Shown: piece after piece, positions 1 to 8,300 of the stretch | Position numbering within the stretch: the stretch's first letter is position 1 | Layout: each line of letters begins with the position of its first letter | Assembly: GCA_900128395.1 (NCBI GenBank) | Contig: LT649800.1 | Span: forward strand, 1,716-13,448 | Origin: Stramenopiles sp. TOSAG23-2 | Taxonomy: Eukaryota; Sar | DNA length: 11,733 bases | Direction of reading: 5' to 3' | The notes under the pieces: generated by a model | Database searches by the model: none | What the model was told of the DNA's origin: nothing | Seen by the model: only the letters and a program-made list of their open reading frames with translations | Program-made: the position numbers and the translations under genes

Positions 1-207
1 TATTTTCGGATATTTGCTATTTTTTCACAAATATATGAAAAATAAAATTGGCATTTTAGAAAACGATATGTAGTAAAAAAAAAAAATAAGAGATTAGACT
101 GAAAAATGAATAGAAAGCATTTACAAATCAATTGAACACGTGTGATACAAACAACAACATATTCGTAAATTATACAGTGGAACCAGTCAAAGCAAGAAGA
201 AGGAATC
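1..207. other. Upstream region of the MBL gene
   Basis: AT-rich DNA with an A-run near 76-86 and no open reading frame of note. An in-frame TAA at 166-168 lies upstream of the first in-frame ATG at 208, so the coding region does not extend further left. No convincing TATA box or other promoter element can be singled out in this background. Confidence 0.5.
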
Positions 208-2340
208 ATGGATGAAAGTGATGATGTAGGTATTGACGTCCCGTTTATTTCGTGGTTGAATCGCCGTGAGATTTTAAATACAACGACGTGTGACGAAGAT
301 TGTGTAAATGAACATATGATTTTAGAGGTAATACCGACGTCTTTAAAGAATATACATGGTGGTCAACTTACTTCCGTTTGTACTATACTAGGCGATTCAA
401 GAACTGGGAAATGTGTTGTTGTTGACCCAGGAACAGATGAGCCAGATATGATAATTGATATTATACATAGTCGCGGCTTAACCTCTATCGAGTACATATT
501 AATAAGTCATGCACATATAACTTCATATTTTGCTGCATTTGCCTTACAGAAAGTATTTCAAACGGCACAAATTGCACTTCATAAAGATGATTTATTTCTA
601 TGGCGTTCGGCAGAAGTCCAATCAAATTTATTTGGTGTTGTGTTGCCAGGAGCGCCGAAAATTATGCCACCGCGATTTAGTGTTGATGAAACAAATTTTA
701 TGATGCCTGGCTCAAGAGGAATCGCTGTACAAAAATTGCAGCAGTGTTTGATAACGTTGGGACATATGGATAAAAGTGCTATTCAAGCTCAGTCAGGTGT
801 ATTTCGTCAAAGGACTGCTGAAGCTTTAAATCGTTTTAGGCGTTCTGTTGGTTTGATGGATGTGGTAGATGATGAAGGTGCGCAAAGTGATCGGGAGAAG
901 CTAGAAGCATTGAGAAATTCAATGTATGGACATGCTGAATATGAAGCAATGGTAGAAGAGCTAACGTTATACTTTACGAATTTATTTGACAACGAAGAAG
1001 CCGAAAGAATAATGCAACAGGCTGGATTTGATGATGAGGCAGAGGCAAGAGGAAAAGAAGCTGTTGTGGGGGATGAGGTGAAAGGTAATTTCTTAAATCG
1101 TGGAATATGGTTACCAGCTACCATTACAAGGGTAAGGAGAAATAATACTGTAGATCTACAATTTCATCATGGGGAAGAGGAACCTGGGGTTATTCGATCT
1201 AGAATCGCTGGTGCTGGTAAGTGAATTTATTTATATTTCCCCTAATCAAATATAATTTTTATACATTACATTATTATTTAAAAATAATAATTTTTTTCTA
1301 ACCAACATGACATATTCGATTTTCTCTCTTTACTATGTATATATATATATATATACTCACACACTTACGCTCCGCAAGCATGGTGGAAAACAGATGGAAC
1401 AGATTATGAATGGTGGAGTGATCCCGATATTATATTGGAGCATGGAGAATTGTTGGAGGTAGAAGGCTGTAAAGACCTCAATGTGATGGTGCTGCATTCG
1501 CCAGGGCACACACCAGGTAGGTATATATTTTTATTCCATCATTATCAATAATAGAAAATGTGAAAAAATCTCTTCAATAGAATTAGATTACAAAATATAA
1601 GAGATAATATACATCTTACGTCAAAAATGTTGCATCTTTAATGACTAACATGTATAATATTTTTCTTATATGCATCTATTTATATGCATATCGATGATAT
1701 GTATGGCGTATGAAAAATACTAATCAATTGTTTTGTAGGAAGTGTATGTTATCACTTTATTAATGAGGAACTTTTGTGTACCGGACACACCCTTTTAAAA
1801 GGTGGCACAGGGCCATTAACTATAGGTGCAAATGTAACATCGTTGCTGAAAGAGGGGATACCACGTATAATGAAATTGTCAAGAGCAAATGCAGCATTAG
1901 ACGACGAGGAAAAAATGATTAAAGTATCCCCTTCAATGGGCCCAACAACATATTTGAATAATGAAATCGAGGACAATCCAATATTTAAAGCAAAGCAAAG
2001 GGAACCTCAGCGTAGACCACCTCCCGTGAAACCGGAAGTTTCTACATTAAAAGTACCAAAAAGGATTGGGTGGGGCCCTGGTACACGGGGTCAAAATGTC
2101 TCAATGTTACAATGGATTTTGATATATTTAGGATACATGTTGGAGGAAGACGTTGCATTTGCAGTGGGGTTTTTTGGTCCAAAAACTCGGTTGGGACTGC
2201 AAAAATTTCAAGCCGAAATGGAAATTGTCCCAAATGAACCAGCAACATATGATAAGAAAACTAGAGAAATATTGAAAAAGACAGTAGATGAATATTTGTC
2301 GTCTTCTCCTAATAAAAAGAATAACAGATCAAAATTATAA
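208..2340 (+). CDS. Divergent glyoxalase-II-like metallo-beta-lactamase with inserted peptidoglycan-binding-like and Tudor-like modules and C-terminal SKL
   Basis: Proposed structure: exons 208-1216, 1379-1516 and 1739-2340, giving 582 residues. Both introns are GT-AG and phase 1, and the joins restore family motifs (SPGHTPGS spans intron 2). The ATG has A at -3 and G at +4. The first MBL half is residues 37-160 (VVDPG at 71-75, SHAHITS at 100-106). It resembles hydroxyacylglutathione hydrolases of the YcbL type. An insertion of about 190 residues follows: a peptidoglycan-binding-like helical repeat (166-216), an acidic helical stretch (225-285) and a Tudor-like barrel (286-334). The MBL then resumes at 351-465, with GHTLL at 398-402 and an E..NP motif at 458-463. 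A second peptidoglycan-binding-like domain spans 497-542. The protein ends in SKL, a type 1 peroxisomal signal. Most second-site metal ligands are replaced, so hydrolase activity is doubtful. The fold assignment is strong; substrate and role are unknown. Confidence 0.88.
1217..1378 (+). other. Intron 1 of the MBL gene
   Basis: A 162-nt intron with donor GTAAGT and acceptor GCAAG. It contains a TA microsatellite near 1335-1355. The acceptor lacks a strong pyrimidine tract, so the exact 3' site is slightly less certain than the donor. Reading through it meets TGA at 1222-1224, while splicing restores a continuous frame into AWWKTDG. Confidence 0.8.
1517..1738 (+). other. Intron 2 of the MBL gene
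   Basis: A 222-nt intron with donor GTAGGT and acceptor TTTTGTAG. The junction splits a Gly codon (phase 1) inside the motif SPGHTPGS, which is conserved in the family. This makes the splice assignment nearly certain. Confidence 0.88.
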
Positions 2341-2433
2341 AGAAGATTTATAATAACGGTATTTTAAAAGATTGAGGGGAAGAAATAAGAAATGACAATT
2401 ATTTTGCGTTGTTGTACAGCTACATATTAATCT

Positions 2434-2489
2434 ATCATATCATATCATATCATATCATATCATATCATATCATATCATATCATATCATA
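2434..2489. repeat. CATAT pentanucleotide microsatellite
   Basis: Ten perfect copies of CATAT at 2436-2485, with partial copies at both edges, about 95 nt beyond the MBL stop codon. It is likely within or just past the 3' untranslated region. Related CATAT/GATAT tracts occur after the other genes. Confidence 0.95.
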
Positions 2490-3482
2490 GACATTTTTAA
2501 ATTGCTTTATGTATATATATATATGAGTAAGAGAATTAATATATTCGTATGACATATCATACGTACATAATGATAATATACTCGTACGAATTCGTACTAT
2601 ATTAAAAGAGTATCAATTTTGCAGCGGGGCATGAAAGCTTTACTATTAGTAGGCAAGGTGGCAAAGATAACCTTTCGCCAATGCCAAACGGAAGATCTGA
2701 GATCCGCGAGATAAACTTTTTCCACCCTAGTTGGAGAGGATGTTTCGAAATTTTTTCTAAATGTAAGCGAAGTTTTGTTAACAAGTCTTTTCAAAAGTTT
2801 TAGAGAGATTTTTTTTAAATTTTGGATTAAATAAGTGGAATTGTGTTTTTTTATGTTCTACGCGCGTATACGTACATATTTTAAAAAAAGTTAATGCATG
2901 TATATATATACGTATATTATATATATGCATATAAATTGTACGTCCCGTACTTTGTAAAATACTACGAAATGAATTATTAATGCTAAAAATAATTACACAC
3001 TGCTGATGTGTCATCACAGAAATTTATTATGATAATAGATTTTGCCGTAGGCTGAGAAAATAGTGGAAAATATGCCAATGAAACAACTACAAATTCATAT
3101 TATATGTACATCATATATAAAAAACTATCATAAAAGTAAACTCTGGTAATAAAACAGAGAAATTCTTGGGGCAAGTTCGCAGCTGCCTACCACGACGCTC
3201 TCCTGGAGGTCCAAGATAGCGTAGCTACCGTAGGGACTCCATTGAGATTGAGTATTGAGCATATTACTTAGCACGGGAAGTAAAATTTTATATTTTATAA
3301 CTTAGATTTGAACCTTTATTTATATTTTAATATTATTTATAAAATATTTTAAATAAATAATTGCATCTATTTTAATTTACCTCCAACAATGTTTTTATAT
3401 CTTAAAAATATTGGCACCACACTCTGTGGATTTCAATTTGAACTCTATTGCAGTGTTACGATTCGTTGTCCATCTTTCAGTT
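2490..3482. other. Gene-free region with two GC-richer islands
   Basis: Mostly AT-rich DNA with no gene I can support. A 14-bp perfect palindrome, GTACGAATTCGTAC, sits at 2584-2597. The stretch 2620-2740 is GC-richer and holds an imperfect hairpin (2652-2685: GGC, TGGC and AAAG arms, loop ATAAC); a T-run follows near 2808-2816. A second island at 3165-3246 is about 58% GC by hand count and is open on both strands. Neither matches a tRNA or spliceosomal RNA that I recognise. Confidence 0.5.
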
Positions 3483-4003
3483 TAGTGGGACAGATATTAT
3501 ATTATCTCAGTTATTGTATTCTTTCTGGAGAGTAGAAATTATCACATATATATATATGTGAGTAAATTAAAAAATAAGTTATGCCTTAAATTAATATATG
3601 ATATAAATATATACTTCGTAAATAAAAATAATAAATTAAAAATAATGCATATTAAATTTTTATTTTATATAGTCTAGTCTAGTTATGTAGGATCTATAAA
3701 AATAGAAATTATATAAAAAGAAAAAAGATCGTAATTCTTGCAAAATTACGATGCTGTTTTTATATATTTTTTTATATAAAATAATAATATTTTTAAAAAA
3801 TTTTTTATAAAATAAATAAATAAATTATATCATAATATGCATACAAATAAAACTTAGATTTTTAAAGATCATTATTACGAGAAGTAATATTTAAATAATA
3901 CTTCGTATTGAATAATTAAAATGCATATGCAATTGACTCACATCATAATTTCTACTCTCCAAAAGAATAATGTAACTGAAGCAACCTGATCTATCTCACA
4001 CTA
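3483..4003. mobile_element. Foldback / MITE-like element candidate
   Basis: Two inverted arms flank an AT-rich centre. The best-conserved part is a perfect 16-bp match: GGAGAGTAGAAATTAT at 3527-3542 and its reverse complement at 3945-3960. Weaker similarity extends outward to TAGTGGGACAGATA on the left and TATCTCACACTA on the right, and inward past ATGTGAGT. The centre holds a 9-bp perfect hairpin (3728-3736 with 3744-3752). TA dinucleotides at both predicted ends would fit a Tc1/mariner-type target duplication. No transposase is present, so it would be non-autonomous. The exact termini are uncertain. Confidence 0.5.
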
Positions 4004-4013
4004 TAATAGTGTG
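3997..4013. repeat. Perfect hairpin CACACTAT-A-ATAGTGTG
   Basis: An 8-bp inverted repeat around a single A, overlapping the right end of the foldback element. It may be part of the element's terminus. A TA tract and the downstream flank of the cation transporter gene follow. Confidence 0.6.
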
Positions 4014-4220
4014 TCAATACCTCATATATATATATATATGATATTCATATTTATAAATTTTAACCATCCTATGAATAATTTAAATAATATATATATATAC
4101 GAACCGTATGTATACTATTGTATATAGCATTTCTACGCTTTTGGGCTCTAACTACATGTCGTGTATACGGTGCATTATGCGCGCGTGTCTCTTTTTTATT
4201 TTGTTTTGTATTTTGCAAGA

Positions 4221-5057
4221 TCAATTGCTAGGAGCTGTTTGACAATGCAATGGTAATCTATGATCTCCATGATTAATAAGATGTATAATTTCTCTCAACA
4301 AGAAAAAAGACGCTGTAAATATACATGCAACAATGATTAATGACAAGATAGCATCTAATTTATCTTCTTTGATACCCCATGACAAAATTTTCTGTTGTTC
4401 TAAATAAATTATGCATGCACCCATTGTTACAAGCAATGAACGTATGAAATCAGTATAAATGTGCGCCATTGCAGACGCCATATTGACATTTATCCGATTT
4501 TCACTGTCTTTTGTCTTTGCAAATACACAAAATATAATCATTGTTCCAATATCACAAAATAATCCAACGATAGTAAAAATTAATAGGATAGTAGAATCTA
4601 TTTGGGTTGTTTCTGCATCATTTGGTCGTGTCATCCTATGCATTGCAGTAGATAAAATGTAAAAACCAACTATTAATAAACCAATTAACGAAAAAATTGC
4701 AGCGCCCATATTTAAACGAACAATATGCGTCCTGGAGCTAGTACCGTATTTATTACTATGGATAACAACATATTCAACATATAAATTTACGATATACGTA
4801 GTCAAATCAACAGTATTTTGAATGGCATCTGCGGTTAAAGCTAGACTGTGACTAACATATGCAGCGAAATATTGCCCCAAAGTTACTAAACCTACTAAAA
4901 CTATGATACCAATCAATACTGTAGTATTATCAGCCGCACCATTTTTATTATTATTACTCAGAAGTGTTTTTTCATCTATTTTATTATTCGTATTTTCTAT
5001 AAATTTAGAACGCTCGTCAACATTTCCCTCATCAATTAAATTGGATAGATTGTTCAT
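4221..5057 (-). CDS. Short cation diffusion facilitator (zinc-transporter-like) membrane protein
   Basis: 278 residues, intronless, six predicted membrane helices at about 45-66, 70-97, 114-137, 154-180, 192-219 and 234-257. An Asn/Lys-rich N-terminus precedes them. TM2 has the CDF signature SHSLALTADAIQNTVD, with D77 and D84. TM5 has NMASAMAHIYTD, giving the H199xxxD203 half of the metal site. CDF proteins exchange Zn or related divalent cations for protons across plasma or organelle membranes. The usual His of the TM2 HxxxD motif is Gln here (Q80), which may change selectivity or activity. Only about 20 residues follow TM6, so the cytosolic ferredoxin-like C-terminal domain found in most CDFs is missing. 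I saw no downstream exon that could supply it. The family call is good; the substrate is not known. Confidence 0.87.
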   Translation of the reverse strand: MNNLSNLIDEGNVDERSKFIENTNNKIDEKTLLSNNNKNGAADNTTVLIGIIVLVGLVTLGQYFAAYVSHSLALTADAIQNTVDLTTYIVNLYVEYVVIHSNKYGTSSRTHIVRLNMGAAIFSLIGLLIVGFYILSTAMHRMTRPNDAETTQIDSTILLIFTIVGLFCDIGTMIIFCVFAKTKDSENRINVNMASAMAHIYTDFIRSLLVTMGACIIYLEQQKILSWGIKEDKLDAILSLIIVACIFTASFFLLREIIHLINHGDHRLPLHCQTAPSN

Positions 5058-5700
5058 TGCTCATCAAATATGTACTATAAACTCCTATATATATATATAT
5101 ATGTTACAAATATGTATATATTACTATATTTATCAATTAATATAGATATGACTATAATACAAATATATGTAAAACTCTATGTATATATGATGAATTCATA
5201 TATATTGTCCGTTGTACAAACTGATATGAATAGATATACCAGTAATAAATATTAATTAATAACCTACTTATACCAGGTACTCTATGTACTACTACTCCAG
5301 GGTGCCCAGTATGTGGCTAATAATAATATATATCTATTGAATATTATTCTACCTTCGGGAAGACTCTGCGCTTGCCAGAGTAATTAGCAGTAATTCTACC
5401 TGGTCCTAGCACTACTTGTAAAAAAATTATATAAAAAATGATGATGAAAAAAAAATAAAAAAAAAAGTCGTCTAATAAAAATAATATTAATAATACGAAA
5501 TGTACGATCAGTGGATTGATATTGTAAAATACATATTACAGTTATTCTTATTGATTAATAATACATTACAACTAAGAAGAACAACACATAAATATTTATA
5601 TATAGACTATTATATATAGAGAGAGACATATATATATACAATAAGTCTATTTTTATTTTATTAATCATTCCTTAATGATAATAATAGAATAAATAGAACG
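5058..5700. other. Divergent intergenic region between the CDF and membrane-protein genes
   Basis: AT-rich, with TA tracts near 5086-5102, 5598-5617 and 5629-5638 that could supply TATA elements for either side. Poly-A runs lie at 5448-5466. A GC-richer patch at 5270-5405 carries inverted repeats, listed separately. Small open frames here read only low-complexity TA-type sequence and are not genes. Confidence 0.5.
5272..5404. repeat. Small inverted-repeat element, MITE-like
   Basis: ACCAGGTA at 5272-5279 is the exact reverse complement of TACCTGGT at 5397-5404. Weaker matching continues inward (TACTACTACTC-type against TACTGCTAATTACTC-type on the other strand). An internal hairpin, ACTCTG at 5363-5368 with CAGAGT at 5376-5381, lies near the right arm. 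The patch is GC-richer than its surroundings. It could be a roughly 135-bp non-autonomous element or a structured regulatory segment of the divergent promoter region. Confidence 0.4.
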
Positions 5701-7326
5701 ATGAAGTTACTTATCTTAATATTAATATTACTCGTGCAACTTGGAAATGGACAAGACAATCTTGTACCAAAATTTACAGATGTCGTACAACAAGTATTTG
5801 ATGGAACTTTAGATGGTTTGATAATAAATGGCGATGTTAAAGCCACTAGTAAGACTGATTTGTCATTTGAAGCAAGATTTATCGTCAAACGGGATAATAG
5901 TCTTGGCATAGAAGTCGCTTTTAAAATAGAAGATGGGAAATGTGACTATCAAAATGTTAAAGTTACGTATGGTGCATCCATTTTGATGGGTGGGGACCTG
6001 AAAAAATCATTAGACTTAATTTGCAAGTTTTCATCGGCTAGTATTTGCGATGACACTTCGAAGATTGTTGTATCGGAGGATACAATGGTATATAATTTAT
6101 TGTCTACTTCCAACGGCGCAGTATTGAGTGAAATTACTTTAAATACTGAAACTTTAGTAAATATATCGCAACCGGTAAAATCCGCTTTAAATTATTTAGG
6201 TGCAAAGGCAGAAATTAAAATTTTAAATCCAAATTTGATGGTTGCTGGGATGAACTTTTCAGTTGAATTCGATGCTTCTGCATTGAAACCTGGGTCTGGC
6301 ATTTGTGCTACAGCAGCTGGTTCAACAATATGTTCAAATTATGAGATTGATGTAGAAAATTTCAATTTAGGAAAAGAAATGTTGCTATGGCTTCGTACAA
6401 ATAACAATAATTATAAAAATGGGGAGGCGCTATCCTGGCTACAACCGGATGGAACGTTTGTTATAGGAACAAATAGTTTAAGTTGTTTACCAACTCCAGG
6501 TGCGTTTTCATTTAATGTGAAAGGTGATGATTTGGCAGATATATTGGGAAATACCAATAATCTTCGCGATGCGTTGGTAAAAGTAGCAAATGATTGTTTG
6601 CCATCAGGTTATTCTATATCGGATAATGCGTTTCAAAATATTTCAATTACTCAAAATCCAGATGGCACATATACGGTGAATGGGTTGGCATATAGTGGCG
6701 CTGCAAAAGATCCTGCTGGTGTATTAGCCGCTACGCGTAAATGCATTGAAGACAATGCAAATGATTTGGTTATCAATGGAAAGACGGTGAAAATCAGTGG
6801 ATTTGAAGGGGATAAAAATTGTGCAGCTTCACGCGATCGAGGCAGTAGTAATGTCTGTAATACAAAAAGTCCACCCGCATCACAAATGAGAGATGGGGAC
6901 CAAGTCGTAAAGAATAATGATGCTTTGGATAATAAGGGCAACGGAAATTTCAATATGGTTGAAGTTATTATTATAACAATGATATTAACGTTGCTTGTCG
7001 TTTTTATAGCATATGTTGGCTTTGTAAAATATAAAAATTATAAAAGACGTGTAAATGTAAGTTCCGAAAATGCACCAAATGCTAGAAGTAATGTCGACGG
7101 GGTGGATCATTTTGAAAGAAATTCAACATTTCAATTAAATTTTAATCCAGTGAATATCCGTATGAACAATACGAAAAATAGTAGTAGTAATAATGCAAAA
7201 ATAGGAAATCATATGAAATTGGTTGATGAAGAAAATAATGGTAAAGTCTCAAGCAATAGTAATAGTACCAGTTCCAGCACTAGCTGGGAAGATGTAGCTA
7301 TAGCAAAGCGAAATGCTGGGAAGTAA
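5701..7326 (+). CDS. Unrecognised type I membrane protein with Cys-containing ectodomain
   Basis: 541 residues, intronless. A clear signal peptide occupies residues 1-17 (hydrophobic LLILILILLVQL, likely cleavage after GNG). The ectodomain (18-419) has ten cysteines (81, 108, 116, 202, 211, 262, 299, 348, 374, 386), enough for five disulfides, and three N-glycosylation sequons (N154, N185, N313). A single membrane helix spans about 420-443, followed by the basic stop-transfer KYKNYKRR and a cytosolic tail of about 95 residues rich in Asn and Ser (NSNSTSSSTSW near the end). It should sit in the plasma membrane or an endomembrane with its N-terminus outside the cytosol. I recognise no enzyme or receptor domain. 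Silica-vesicle membrane proteins of diatoms share this general architecture, but I see no diagnostic sequence. The gene is convergent with the flavin oxidoreductase gene. Confidence 0.88.
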   Translation: MKLLILILILLVQLGNGQDNLVPKFTDVVQQVFDGTLDGLIINGDVKATSKTDLSFEARFIVKRDNSLGIEVAFKIEDGKCDYQNVKVTYGASILMGGDLKKSLDLICKFSSASICDDTSKIVVSEDTMVYNLLSTSNGAVLSEITLNTETLVNISQPVKSALNYLGAKAEIKILNPNLMVAGMNFSVEFDASALKPGSGICATAAGSTICSNYEIDVENFNLGKEMLLWLRTNNNNYKNGEALSWLQPDGTFVIGTNSLSCLPTPGAFSFNVKGDDLADILGNTNNLRDALVKVANDCLPSGYSISDNAFQNISITQNPDGTYTVNGLAYSGAAKDPAGVLAATRKCIEDNANDLVINGKTVKISGFEGDKNCAASRDRGSSNVCNTKSPPASQMRDGDQVVKNNDALDNKGNGNFNMVEVIIITMILTLLVVFIAYVGFVKYKNYKRRVNVSSENAPNARSNVDGVDHFERNSTFQLNFNPVNIRMNNTKNSSSNNAKIGNHMKLVDEENNGKVSSNSNSTSSSTSWEDVAIAKRNAGK

Positions 7327-7332
7327 TATTAT

Positions 7333-7460
7333 GTATGATATGTACCATCGAATATGATTATATATGATATTACAAATATCATAAATATATAAATATATGC
7401 ATAATATGATATGATATATATCATATCTTATGATATCATATGATACGATATGATATGAAA
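7333..7460. repeat. Palindromic GATAT/CATAT tract downstream of the membrane-protein gene
   Basis: Degenerate runs of GATAT and ATATC begin just after the stop codon. They include a 20-bp perfect palindrome at 7408-7427 (GATATGATAT joined to its reverse complement) and overlapping palindromes ATGATATCAT (7430-7439) and ATCATATGAT (7435-7444). This may be 3' untranslated sequence able to fold, or simple sequence expansion. Confidence 0.75.
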
Positions 7461-7642
7461 TGCATACGCATAATGATATATTTTATCATGCGAAGCGCGT
7501 AATATATTATATCATGTTTTAGATGATGGTTAAAATCTAAGTTATAGTCATCGTTGTAATCATGTATGATACTAATATATATATATATATATATTATGCA
7601 TAATTTATAAAAGTAAAAAATCAATGATATGTGTATATGTTA

Positions 7643-7765
7643 GTCGAGCTTGCTCGACGCTTCGCTTGAGTATATGTGTTTATAAAATTAAGACCCGGAC
7701 CAAGCCAGGCTGGGCAAGCCTGGCAAGCTGGCAAGCTGGGCAAGCCTGGCCGGGCTGGCAAGCTG
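7643..7765. repeat. GC-rich island with hairpin and short minisatellite
   Basis: An abrupt GC-rich block in AT-rich DNA. It starts with a perfect hairpin, GTCGAGC-TT-GCTCGAC (7643-7658). From 7701 it continues as 8-10 bp units of the type (G)GCAAGC(C)TG repeated about seven times. Within it GCCAGGCT (7704-7711) pairs perfectly with AGCCTGGC (7717-7724) across a 5-nt loop. An open frame crosses the repeat only because it has no stop codon, so I do not call a gene. Confidence 0.8.
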
Positions 7766-7995
7766 AGCATGAGCTTTTCTACCAGAAAATCGATAAATCA
7801 TAAAATTAGTATACTGATAAGTACAATTTACATATGTATCACTATCAACATTCTTTCTTGATTATGACAAAAATTTATTTATTTTTGAAAAATTTGTAGC
7901 AAATTAAAATAATATTTTAAAAATACCCATAATATGACTATAATTTTAACATATGCATAGTATTACATTTAATGTATTTTTTGACATTTAAAATA

Positions 7996-8097
7996 CCAAA
8001 TTTAAAAATTTTGCTGCCGCAAGGCCGTTTAGGCCTTTCCTCTCCCCCTTGATTTTAGTAAATGACCCCCTCTCGGTCGGCCTTAAAAATTTAAAAT
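7996..8097. repeat. GGCC hairpin island with nested AT inverted repeats
   Basis: AAGGCC at 8021-8026 pairs with GGCCTT at 8032-8037 (loop GTTTA) or alternatively with GGCCTT at 8079-8084. C-rich runs lie between. The outer flanks, AAAAATTTT-type on the left and TTAAAAATTTAAAAT on the right, are roughly complementary as well. No coding signal. It could be a small foldback element or a structured 3' region between the convergent genes. Confidence 0.45.
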
Positions 8098-8233
8098 AAG
8101 CACTCTGATATATGATATATACTGGTAATATCATAAATATTACTGCGTATTATCATGTACATATATATATCTGGACCTTCATATGATGCCCATTTCTGAT
8201 CAAGAAAGGGTTGATAACTCATACATTATCATT

Positions 8234-8291
8234 TCATATATATATATATATGATATATGATATATGATATCAATATCAATATCATATCATA
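8234..8291. repeat. TA, TGATATA and CAATAT simple repeats next to the oxidoreductase stop
   Basis: A TA run is followed by TGATATA copies, then CAATAT copies and two CATAT copies, ending about 10 nt before the stop codon of the minus-strand oxidoreductase gene. It therefore lies in that gene's predicted 3' untranslated region. The GATAT and ATATC halves are partly complementary. Confidence 0.75.
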
Positions 8292-8300
8292 CCGCGTTTT

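Noticed and set aside
807-1124. 105-codon minus-strand frame inside MBL exon 1
   Set aside because: It is antisense to a well-supported coding exon and has Ser-rich shadow composition with no domain.
1217-1224. MBL exon 1 as a separate 338-residue gene ending at 1224
   Set aside because: The stop lies within a consensus GTAAGT donor, and the rest of the MBL fold continues in frame after splicing.
2778-3017. 79-codon minus-strand frame
   Set aside because: Composition follows TA-rich simple sequence (Tyr/Ile/His-rich); no domain or codon signal.
5070-5255. Overlapping small frames upstream of the CDF gene
   Set aside because: They translate TA microsatellites into Tyr/Ile runs and lie in a probable promoter region.
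6651-6953. 100-codon minus-strand frame inside the membrane-protein gene
   Set aside because: Antisense shadow of a continuous 541-codon gene with signal peptide and membrane helix.
7676-7861. 61-codon frame over the GC-rich minisatellite
   Set aside because: Its only protein-like part is the translated repeat (Gly/Lys/Ala/Gln), and the rest reads AT-rich noise.
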